53,472 nt of DNA from CAYYYP01 sp964475985 (GTDB lineage: Bacteria; Bdellovibrionota; UBA1018; CAYHWW01): assembly GCA_964475985.1 (NCBI GenBank), contig CAYYYP010000022.1, forward strand, positions 1-53,472. The letters run 5' to 3'. The notes under the pieces are model-generated. The model was not told the DNA's origin, made no database searches, and saw only the letters and a list, made by a program, of their open reading frames with translations. Position numbers and translations under genes: made by a program. This document shows, piece after piece, positions 33,936 through 41,830 of the stretch; position 1 is the first letter of the stretch, and each line of letters begins with the position of its first letter.

Positions 33936-36900
33936 TTAAAGCGATGCGGTCGGCGTTTCGGGTGCCACTGCCTCTGCAGCCGCAGTAAGGTGCTTGTTAC
34001 AGTCTCTAGCAAAGGCTTCCGCGCGCTCAATTCTTGAGGCAAACAGAGTTCTAAAAAATCCCTGTTTATCACGGTTCGCCCAAGCGTTTCTTACGCGCTC
34101 AGCCAGAGTGCCATCCTTCACGGTATTTACCGCAACCCGTCCTAGCCTCCAGGCCGCAATGGCTGCTAAGCCAAAGGGCGCTGCGGTCTGCAATAAGTTA
34201 ATTCCTTGATTGATATAGTTTTCGGCTATGTGCGCTTCTCTGCTGATCAGTCCGTAATAAATGGGTCCGGTCCAGGTGTAGATGTGCGCACCTACGGCTC
34301 CGTAGAAAAAGATCGTTTTCAGATTTTTTCGGATTGGAATGCCAAGGTTGTCAAAGATTTGGTTGGTCGTTAACCACCCGCCCTTTACCGTGGGTCCATA
34401 AAACACAAGACTGAAAAAGATCAACGTCGCAAGTGGAGGGGTCGCATGCCAAACATTTTTCATGATCCAGTATTGGGTCGTGATGACGGTTGCCAAAGGC
34501 ACAAAGGCCTTTGTGATCCCAACCCGAGAGTGGTGAAGGAGTGGAATAAAATCCCGCACGACTTTCGCGTAAAGACCGCGCTCATAATTGTCCCGAGAAT
34601 AGTGTGCTTCTACAACCCTCATTATGCCCGTTAGAACTTTACTATTCCTAACCACCCTGGTTTGTCGCAACCACTGGAGATTCCCTGGATTGGCAGGATT
34701 TAAACCCAAAGGTACTAAGTTCTCAGTAATTGTAGCTGCACGGTAATGACGGGCGAACATGTCCGCTCTCACAATACGGCCAATTCTCATCTGATCCGCC
34801 GGACTCAGCCTTGCCAGTTGTTGCGCGTAAGCCGTAGGGGTTGGCGCCGTCTGCTCGGTAACCGCCGTTTCCTCGGTAGGTGTAGGAGCTGTCTGCTCGG
34901 TAACTGCAGTTCCGCCGGTGGGTGTGGGCGCAGCCGCTTGGCGGCCCTCAAGTCGCTCTTTCCATTCCCGCGCTACTCGGCCTTCTACAATTTTAATGAG
35001 CTCTTCATTAGCGTACTCAGGATAAATTCCTGAAGCCTTCAGAATCTCCTGTTGGATAATGCGGTCTGTTTCTTCGCGGGTAGCTGAGAACCCATTTCCT
35101 CTTTGAGTGAAAGCGATGAGTTTTCTGCCCGCCCGATTGAGCGCTCGCCTGAGCTGCCATTTTGCAAAAAATCCCTCGGTCTCCAGAGGGTCAATTGATC
35201 CGCTAGTCTGGGGTTCAGAGGTTGGCTGCGCTACCACTGTGGCTGAATTCAAATGGTTCTTCAGTTTTTTATACAATAGATCAGCAGCTAGAGGCCCACC
35301 TTCCGCCGAAGCCTCAACCCACGATTGTGGTGTGATGACGATGGGGTCCTGGGCTTGGGCAGCCAAAAGAAGTGGAGAAACTTCAGCTTTCACTTTTTTC
35401 AACCTGCCTGCAGCATTTCTCAGGTTGGTCGCCATGCGTGATCGGAGGGTTTCTCCTGCGATGCGTGGGTTGGCTCCGATACCTACGGCAAAATTTACGA
35501 ACGCACCAAGCACGCCCACATCTTGGGCTAAGCCCTCCAAAATTTGCACAGCGCCAGCAAGCGCAGTGTTAGAAGGTTCGTTTCGAAGCGCGATCCTTGC
35601 TTCGCGGAGCGTTTCGTCAATGGCTGGTCGCACCAATCCCGTACGGAGAAAGTTTTTTGGTTCAATATCCTTATCGGCAGCTACTTGTGCCGGCCGGTAG
35701 CCTAGGAATTGATGAATTCCATTCACCATGCGATCAATATTGAGCCACATTTTGTAGGTAGGCAGAATATTTTTTCTCTTCTTATCCGCATCAACTCTTT
35801 CCTTAAGTCTTCGTTCAAATTCTTCTACATGAATTCCTGGATCTAGCTTCTCGGCCAGCATCTCCCGTTGCACGACCGGACGTTCCGAGGCTTCAATTCC
35901 CATGATGGATTCGCCTTGAACGTTATACGATCCCACGATCCCCCATTGGGCAAAGCCACCCAATATCGAACCAATTACGAGAGCGGCTACATTAGGGCTC
36001 TCAACCGCATGCCTCGCGCGCTCAGTGAGAAATGGAATGTGGTTCCCGATGGCATTCCATACTTGTGTATTGAGCCAAAGGCCTTCAAAGGTCACAGCGG
36101 AGGAATCGGCGAGTAATCCCAATACGATTACGCCCGAAATCAAATCTCTCCAAACGGTGGTCAAGCTTGAATAATTGCTCATCGCTCTACCAAAAGCCGT
36201 ATTTATTACCTTGCTTACTAAGGAGTTTTCACGAGCCGCATGGGGAAGAAACCGGTCACTAAAATAACGAATACCTAGGAAGTTTACATAATACGCCGAC
36301 TGAAACGATACTGTGAGCAACTGAGTTAAAGTTGTAAAAATCGTCGCAGGATGCGTAGGGCTTTCACCATCCGCCTGGATACGATTCTTGATTACAAAAA
36401 TATCCAGCAGGGCGGAGACCCCGATGTACGCGCCCATAACTTTTGCAATCCAAAGTGAGCCCGCAATGGTTTGCGCAATGGCGGAATCATCGGCGTGTGC
36501 ATTTGAAATCCCAAAAGTTTGCGACCAAAAGTTCTTTAAAAGATTTTTATTTACATTAGCGTGGCTAGACGAAGTATCAATAATATCCGTTAAGAGAATA
36601 CCAAACCCTGCCGTGCTGTTAGGCAAAGGCAAAACTTCTGCTTCATCATTATTGGATAACAACGACTGCAAGCTAGGCATCCCATTTCGGCCTTGGGCTG
36701 CCGCTTCGCGCGTGGCGTTCATTAATAGTTCGGGCAAATCGTTGGGGTGCTCGCGGCTAATTTCCAAAACTGCCGCAATGGAGCGAGCAGATTCGTAATT
36801 CATACGCGCGCCGCGTTCCAAAATTCTCAAATGCTCCAAGCGCACGGGGGTACGATCATTATCACCACGAATGAAAATCAGCGTATCCCGGTGCGCAATT

Positions 36901-37619
36901 TCTTGCATGCTAGGATGAGCAGCTTCGCTCCAACCGTTCCCATCTAAAGGAAGGAAAAAGAATGGGACTGCACGACCACTGAGCGATGCCGCCAACAGTT
37001 CCGATTGAGAAACAAAAAACACACCTTCACCGGGGCGTTCAGCGTCAGGAGTTTTTGCTCTAAAAATGGAATCATCTTTGGCGGCGAAAAATACGTAATC
37101 ACTGGTTGAAAATAAAAGGCGAAGGGGAGCCGTGATGCGAAGTGCCCGGTGATTCTCTGGCAAATTGAGCAAAGTGCTACGGCCTGAGGCCTCAACGGTT
37201 TCACTTACTTCTTCATTGTCTTCGTCTTCTGAGGCGATGGGGGTAGCATTTTCCCAGGACTGTGAGCGCAAGAAATAAGGATTGGCATCAAGGAGCGGAC
37301 TTCCCTGAGGAACCGCAAGGGCTCGTGAAAGCGCCTGAAGCTCAGTTTTATGTTCATAAATTTTCGCAAGCACGGGATTGCCCACAGCATCGGCGATGAG
37401 CTGAGTATCCGCATCGATGGTGCCGTTGGTGAGCAAACTATCGGGCAGGCCATGACGTACGATTTCGTCTAAAGTGGGCGCCACAGGAGTAGTGTGTGAA
37501 TGAGGGGTAGTGGTCGCAAAGGACACGATGGAATACCCAAATCCGATTTGGAAAATCAGAAGCCAGATGATGGCAGAAAAAAACACACTGTTCTGGGGAA
37601 CGCTTTTAGAACGAAACAT
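33936..37619 (-). CDS. M2: giant multi-domain membrane protein, paralogue of M1
   Basis: A 1227-residue protein. The ATG at 37619 is chosen because AGGAGGAG lies eight bases upstream; a start 16 codons further up lacks one. The signal peptide has the core FFSAIIWLLIFQIGFGYSIV and a site after SFA. An extracytoplasmic domain contains DANPYFLRSQSW, EGVFFVSQSEL and VPFFFLPL, each matching M1. LLKNFWSQTFGISNAHADD, just before the first membrane segment, is equivalent to LKNFALPTAFAQD in M1. Several hydrophobic segments follow (ISGVIVLGLLAD, AALVIGSILGGFAQWGIVGS, TLIFFSLVFYGPTV and others). A soluble helical region includes FAKWQLRRALNRAG, a 14-residue Pro/Thr repeat, and a block with NSKVLTGIMRVVEA matching M1. 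The gene is closed by a strong terminator. The function is unknown. Confidence 0.82.
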   Translation of the reverse strand: MFRSKSVPQNSVFFSAIIWLLIFQIGFGYSIVSFATTTPHSHTTPVAPTLDEIVRHGLPDSLLTNGTIDADTQLIADAVGNPVLAKIYEHKTELQALSRALAVPQGSPLLDANPYFLRSQSWENATPIASEDEDNEEVSETVEASGRSTLLNLPENHRALRITAPLRLLFSTSDYVFFAAKDDSIFRAKTPDAERPGEGVFFVSQSELLAASLSGRAVPFFFLPLDGNGWSEAAHPSMQEIAHRDTLIFIRGDNDRTPVRLEHLRILERGARMNYESARSIAAVLEISREHPNDLPELLMNATREAAAQGRNGMPSLQSLLSNNDEAEVLPLPNSTAGFGILLTDIIDTSSSHANVNKNLLKNFWSQTFGISNAHADDSAIAQTIAGSLWIAKVMGAYIGVSALLDIFVIKNRIQADGESPTHPATIFTTLTQLLTVSFQSAYYVNFLGIRYFSDRFLPHAARENSLVSKVINTAFGRAMSNYSSLTTVWRDLISGVIVLGLLADSSAVTFEGLWLNTQVWNAIGNHIPFLTERARHAVESPNVAALVIGSILGGFAQWGIVGSYNVQGESIMGIEASERPVVQREMLAEKLDPGIHVEEFERRLKERVDADKKRKNILPTYKMWLNIDRMVNGIHQFLGYRPAQVAADKDIEPKNFLRTGLVRPAIDETLREARIALRNEPSNTALAGAVQILEGLAQDVGVLGAFVNFAVGIGANPRIAGETLRSRMATNLRNAAGRLKKVKAEVSPLLLAAQAQDPIVITPQSWVEASAEGGPLAADLLYKKLKNHLNSATVVAQPTSEPQTSGSIDPLETEGFFAKWQLRRALNRAGRKLIAFTQRGNGFSATREETDRIIQQEILKASGIYPEYANEELIKIVEGRVAREWKERLEGRQAAAPTPTGGTAVTEQTAPTPTEETAVTEQTAPTPTAYAQQLARLSPADQMRIGRIVRADMFARHYRAATITENLVPLGLNPANPGNLQWLRQTRVVRNSKVLTGIMRVVEAHYSRDNYERGLYAKVVRDFIPLLHHSRVGITKAFVPLATVITTQYWIMKNVWHATPPLATLIFFSLVFYGPTVKGGWLTTNQIFDNLGIPIRKNLKTIFFYGAVGAHIYTWTGPIYYGLISREAHIAENYINQGINLLQTAAPFGLAAIAAWRLGRVAVNTVKDGTLAERVRNAWANRDKQGFFRTLFASRIERAEAFARDCNKHLTAAAEAVAPETPTASL
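34833..34931 (-). repeat. 42-bp coding tandem repeat inside M2
   Basis: About 2.4 copies of a 14-residue unit (APTPTGGTAVTEQT, then APTPTEETAVTEQT, then APTPT). The copies are close but not identical in DNA. It sits in a linker between helical blocks that M1 has without the repeat, so it is a recent expansion of a flexible spacer. Confidence 0.85.
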
Positions 37620-37922
37620 GAAGAAAACTCCTCCTAAGGAAACGGCTGATTTGAAACAAAGATGCAAAAATGAAGTGATTTTTTCGGTGTTCTAGACACG
37701 GAGAGTGTGGTTAACACGCCGAATTAAAAAACGTCAATATGCCCCAAAAATTAATGGTGAAAGCGCGGTGTATGGCGATTTAATAGAGATACAGTTAAAT
37801 ATTTTAAATTTATAATTTATTTTAGGGCGTCGTAGGCCGTGGCTTTTATAAATTCAATTTTGGAATTCACTTGCCGGCCAGGCTTAAAATAGTCTTTACT
37901 GGGCTTACGTAAGGGGGTTCAT
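37620..37922. promoter_or_regulatory. Divergent intergenic region between M2 and cytochrome c peroxidase
   Basis: About 300 bases without a gene. The part nearest M2 holds its AGGAGGAG ribosome site (37627-37634) and, further up on the minus strand, a TTGACG box (37731-37736). The centre (37793-37824) is a long run of A and T, including TTAAATATTTTAAATTTATAA. Near the peroxidase gene there is TAAAAT at 37885-37890 as a possible -10 and AAGGGGG as ribosome site. No strong promoter pair is evident for either gene. Confidence 0.4.
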
Positions 37923-39008
37923 ATGAAGGAAACAGGGTTAATTCATACGCGCTTAGGGGCCGTAAAAATGGGCCATATCGTGATGCAGGTGGCGGCGCTC
38001 TCATTTACCATGGTGGGAACTCTCTCCCACGCCTTTGAGCCCCTTCCGGCAAAGCCACCCATTCCCAAGGACAACCCCCAGACGCCCGCTAAAATTGAAC
38101 TTGGTAAACAACTTTACTTTGATCCTAGGCTTTCTAAAACCGAGAACATTTCGTGTAACACTTGTCACAACCTCATGGCGGCAGGCGTCGATGGCACTCC
38201 TTTTTCGCTTGGGGTAGGTGCGGTTAAGGGCGCAAGGAATTCACCTACCGTTTGGAATGCGGCCTTCATGTCCGTTCAATTTTGGGATGGGCGCGGAGCT
38301 TCCCTTGAGGAGCAGTCTAAGGGACCTCTCATCAACCCCGCTGAAATGCAGATGGGAACTCACGACGCGGTAGTCACGAACGTCTCAAAATATAAAGGCT
38401 ACGTAGAGCAGTTTAAAAAGGTGTTCCCTAATGTAGGTGGGGTGGCCCAGCCATCTGCCCAAGTGGTCACCATCGATCGCATTGGCCAGGCCATTGCGGC
38501 CTATGAACGGACTTTAGTGACCCCCAATAGCCCCTTTGATAAATTTATGCGGGGCAATAAAAAAGCCATGACCAACGCCGGTCAGCGCGGCTGGAAGCTG
38601 GTGCAAACGGTGGGCTGTGTGGCTTGTCATAACGGGCCCATGTTCGCGTCCCAGGTCACGGTCGGTGCCAATGGTGTAGCTACCGGCTTTATGAAGTTTC
38701 CGCTCTTTCCTGGCTCCGAATACGAGAAGAAATATGACCTTACCAAGGATCAAGGGCGTTATGAGGTCACTCATCAGGATGCCGACCGAAATCTCTGGCG
38801 GGTACCTACTTGGCGCAACGTAGCCGTTACGGGTCCCTATTTTCACAATGGCTCCGTGGTGTCCCTAGATGAAGCGGTAAGGGTGATGGCGAAAACCCAG
38901 TTGAACAAAGAACTTAAGGCAGAAGAGGTTTCGGATATCGTCGAGTTCCTCCGAAGTTTGACCGGGGAGTTTCCAAAGCAGACCATGCCGCGCCTACCGT
39001 TGGAGTAG
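37923..39008 (+). CDS. Di-haem cytochrome c peroxidase (MauG/CcpA type)
   Basis: A 361-residue periplasmic protein. A hydrophobic signal (MQVAALSFTMVGTLSHAF) precedes the mature start at about residue 38. Two CXXCH haem sites are present: CNTCH at residues 78-82 and CVACH at 232-236. Around the first, LGKQLYFDPRLSKTENISCN is the family signature, and NSPTVWNAAFMSVQFWDGRG follows. The later GPYFHNGSVVSLDEAV contains the conserved segment near the second haem's distal side. It should reduce hydrogen peroxide with electrons from soluble cytochromes in the periplasm. The length is normal for the family. It probably stands alone; the next gene begins about 80 bases later. Confidence 0.95.
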   Translation: MKETGLIHTRLGAVKMGHIVMQVAALSFTMVGTLSHAFEPLPAKPPIPKDNPQTPAKIELGKQLYFDPRLSKTENISCNTCHNLMAAGVDGTPFSLGVGAVKGARNSPTVWNAAFMSVQFWDGRGASLEEQSKGPLINPAEMQMGTHDAVVTNVSKYKGYVEQFKKVFPNVGGVAQPSAQVVTIDRIGQAIAAYERTLVTPNSPFDKFMRGNKKAMTNAGQRGWKLVQTVGCVACHNGPMFASQVTVGANGVATGFMKFPLFPGSEYEKKYDLTKDQGRYEVTHQDADRNLWRVPTWRNVAVTGPYFHNGSVVSLDEAVRVMAKTQLNKELKAEEVSDIVEFLRSLTGEFPKQTMPRLPLE

Positions 39009-39085
39009 GGCGTCCTAGGTAGATTTTACCGAGGTTAAAAAGTACCGTGAGTTAAGGGCAGAAGTTTTCCGACTAGCCAGTCGTG

Positions 39086-39934
39086 ATGACTCGCTTCCCA
39101 TCCCCAAACCAATCCCATAAAATCAGTAGACCAACCGCTCAAGGTTTTGGTTTGATTTTCGCTTTCATTTTGGGGACCACATTCTTTGTATCCACGGCCT
39201 TTGGTTTTGATTTTGGTGAAGTTGCACCAAAGCCCGGTTACAGTCTGACCCTCATCCCCGATATCGGCGCGTTTAAAATTCAAAGTTCAAGTCTGCTTTC
39301 CAGTGCGGGCCTTGTGTCAGAGCTGCACTATGGCGGAAGAGTTCGAGTAGGCAGCCGTAATGCCCAAATGGAAGGTAAGTATTTGGAGTTCTCCCTGCAG
39401 AGCACAAACTTTGCGGCACCGCAAAATTCTCGGTTACTCCCCGGAAATCAGCGCACTTTAGGCATTACTTTTGAGTCTTGGTCTGACTCTAGGCAAGCCT
39501 GGATGTTTGGTTATTCCCTTGCGGCCCTGCAAGAAAGTTTCATCTCCTCCGTGAGCCGGAGTAGCGTCACCCTTGAAAAAGGTTGGGTTTACCGTGGAAG
39601 ACTCCATTTCTCCGTCGCACTTTTTGCGCCATCGTTTGGTCCGAGGGCTCAGTACGACAATAATGTTAGCGCTAAGGATAGTCCGAAAGTTCGGCTGCAA
39701 TTTTACGGCGGTCCCCTGGCGCCCTACCGAAGTCCTTTTTTATCGACGAAATGGGGTTATGAAGCAGCCGGAAAAGTGTCCTACGGAAACTCCATAAGCT
39801 GGGTTGCGATAAGCTACGATCGCCAGGAGCAAGTGTCCATCAATCAGGACCAGCGTCGGTCCGCATTGCTTTTTGAACTAGCCATTGGACTTGATGTCCC
39901 AACGGAAGTTCGTCAAAAAGGTGCAGCCTGGTAA
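39086..39934 (+). CDS. Secreted, probable outer-membrane beta-barrel protein
   Basis: A 282-residue protein with no named family. The ATG at 39086 is used; a GTG lies one codon upstream. After a basic N-terminus the signal core is GFGLIFAFILGTTFFVSTA, with cleavage around AFG/FDFG. The mature sequence alternates polar and aromatic residues in strands (GYSLTLIPDIGAFKIQSSS, HYGGRVRVGS, KYLEFSLQSTNF, WMFGYSLAAL, RLHFSVALFAP, VRLQFYGGPL), as in small outer-membrane barrels. It does not end in an aromatic-final strand exactly (terminal residues GAAW end in Trp, which is acceptable). It lies downstream of the peroxidase and may share its transcript. The function is unknown. Confidence 0.7.
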   Translation: MTRFPSPNQSHKISRPTAQGFGLIFAFILGTTFFVSTAFGFDFGEVAPKPGYSLTLIPDIGAFKIQSSSLLSSAGLVSELHYGGRVRVGSRNAQMEGKYLEFSLQSTNFAAPQNSRLLPGNQRTLGITFESWSDSRQAWMFGYSLAALQESFISSVSRSSVTLEKGWVYRGRLHFSVALFAPSFGPRAQYDNNVSAKDSPKVRLQFYGGPLAPYRSPFLSTKWGYEAAGKVSYGNSISWVAISYDRQEQVSINQDQRRSALLFELAIGLDVPTEVRQKGAAW

Positions 39935-39960
39935 ACGCTAAATATTTAATGCGTAAGGAG

Positions 39961-41757
39961 TTAGTTTTTACTCACATCTAACCTGCGGTATTTCAACCAA
40001 GGGATGATGAAAAGTTCATCCGTGGCCGTCGCGTTGCGCACCCACGGCTGGTAAAGCTGATTCATAATCCGATGTACAATGGGAATTACGGGCAGTTCTT
40101 CCTCAAGGATGCTTACCGCATCGGCAATGGCCTTGAGCCTAGCTGGACCATTCTCTAGCGTTTCCACCGCATCGGAAAGTTGATCGTACTGTGGATTTTG
40201 AAACTGGCCATAATTCTGCCCATTCGGGGGAATGGACCTTGAGTGCCACATAGGAATGGCTCCTTCTGGATCAGGAACGTCTGAAACAAAGGCTTGAAAG
40301 GCCACCGTGAATTTTCCATTTTTGATGCGGGACATGTACTCGGGCCAGCTCATGGGTTCGTACTGAAGCTTAATTCCGACTTCGCGAATTTGTCTCTCAA
40401 TAAGTTCTATTGACTGTCGAGAGCTTGAGTCGGATGTGTTAGGCATCACGATGGGGGGCAAGCCCTTGCCCTCTGGATATCCAGCCTTTGCTAAAAGTTC
40501 CCGGGCCATGGCCAAATTCCTCGTGGACCATTTCGAGCGATAGTTGGGCTTGTAAGAATAATCCCCGGGGTTGACTACGCTCTCGGCCGGTACGGCAAAC
40601 CCGCCGTACATTTTTTCGATAATTTCCGGGATATTTAAAGCCAAATAGTAGGCTTGTCTTAGTTCTTTATTTTTGCCCCAAATGGGGTCCTTAAGGTTGA
40701 AAATTTGCACAACGATGTCGGAGCGCTTTTCTTGAAAATGCTGAACGCCTCTTTTCTTAAGGTCATCGTTGAGTTTTCCTCCGGCGAGCGTGGTGCCCAG
40801 ATTGTCCTTCGGAACGCCCGATTGCTCAAGGTCGCCCGAAATGAATTTGAGAAAAAGCGGTTGGCTTTGTTCAATGACTTCAAACTCAACCTTATCTAGA
40901 AAAGGTACCGTTTTGCCGGAGTCCACAAAAAGGTCGCTACGATTTTGGAACGCTTCTGAAGCGTCATTTTTAAAGGGGTAAAAAATCTTTCTTTCGGCAG
41001 AATTGTAGTTTGGATTTTTAACCGCTACCACCCGTGTGGGACTGAACTCTGTAATCTGAAATGGGCCGGTACCGACCGAATGTTCCGCAATTTTCTCACC
41101 GTAAAATTCTATGCACTCAGCGGGCAAGGGGGCGGCGCTGCGTCCCAGAAAGTTAAATACGAAACGCGGCGATTTTTTTAGCAGCATTACCCGAAGGTGG
41201 TTGGCATCCACAGCCTCCACCCCAGAAATAGTTTTCGATTTTTTTTGTTTATACTGCTTCATTCCTGCAATGAGCGTTTCAAGCGAACTGTACATTGGTG
41301 ATCCGAGCTTTGAGTCGGCGATTCGCTCAAAGGCTGAAACGAAATCTTGCGCGACAACCTCACGGCCCTTGCCTTGGTTCTTCTGAAAACAAGGATCATC
41401 GTGATAACGAATTCCTTTGCGCAAAGTGAAGGTATAGGTTTTTCCGTCTTTACTCACCTGCGGGAGGGACTCGGCAAGATTGGGAATCAGCTCAAGCGGC
41501 TGTTTTAGGAAAGCGTATTCATAAAGACTCTCGTAGGTGAGACTTTGGGCTTGGGAGCTGTAGCCATCGGAGGTGGTGTGAATATCGAGCGAAACCATCT
41601 TTGCGCCCAAGGCAAAATGATAGGTATTGGTTTTAGCCTTGGTATGGGGGCCGCCATGGGAACCAAACCGCTGGCAAGCGGTCAGGGATAAGCAACCCAA
41701 AAGCAGGGAAGTTAAACCAAAATGCTTCAATGGTTTTTGGAATAATTTAAAAAGCAT
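39961..41757 (-). CDS. OppA-like solute-binding lipoprotein (family 5)
   Basis: A 598-residue peptide/nickel-type ABC transporter binding protein. The signal ends in a canonical lipobox LTAC, followed by QRFGS, so the mature protein is lipid-anchored and faces the periplasm. Family 5 features follow in order: YHFALGAKMVSLDIHTTSDG, LTYESLYEYAF, YTFTLRKGIRYHDD, VGTGPFQITEFSPTRVVAVK, RQAYYLALN, GDYSYKPNYRSKWSTRNLAM. The ribosome site GAGGTGA precedes ATG 41757. No permease or ATPase gene is adjacent, so its transporter must be encoded elsewhere, or it serves as a peptide-binding sensor. The ligand is probably an oligopeptide. Confidence 0.92.
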   Translation of the reverse strand: MLFKLFQKPLKHFGLTSLLLGCLSLTACQRFGSHGGPHTKAKTNTYHFALGAKMVSLDIHTTSDGYSSQAQSLTYESLYEYAFLKQPLELIPNLAESLPQVSKDGKTYTFTLRKGIRYHDDPCFQKNQGKGREVVAQDFVSAFERIADSKLGSPMYSSLETLIAGMKQYKQKKSKTISGVEAVDANHLRVMLLKKSPRFVFNFLGRSAAPLPAECIEFYGEKIAEHSVGTGPFQITEFSPTRVVAVKNPNYNSAERKIFYPFKNDASEAFQNRSDLFVDSGKTVPFLDKVEFEVIEQSQPLFLKFISGDLEQSGVPKDNLGTTLAGGKLNDDLKKRGVQHFQEKRSDIVVQIFNLKDPIWGKNKELRQAYYLALNIPEIIEKMYGGFAVPAESVVNPGDYSYKPNYRSKWSTRNLAMARELLAKAGYPEGKGLPPIVMPNTSDSSSRQSIELIERQIREVGIKLQYEPMSWPEYMSRIKNGKFTVAFQAFVSDVPDPEGAIPMWHSRSIPPNGQNYGQFQNPQYDQLSDAVETLENGPARLKAIADAVSILEEELPVIPIVHRIMNQLYQPWVRNATATDELFIIPWLKYRRLDVSKN

Positions 41758-41830
41758 GGATTCACCTCGTATGCGCTGAAAGATATGATCATCATACTCA
41801 GATCAGGGCATTGAGGCAAAAATACGTTTA

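Noticed and set aside
37793..37824. Replication origin or DnaA-box cluster in the AT-rich stretch
   Set aside because: AT-rich only; no DnaA boxes or iterons seen and no replication genes nearby.
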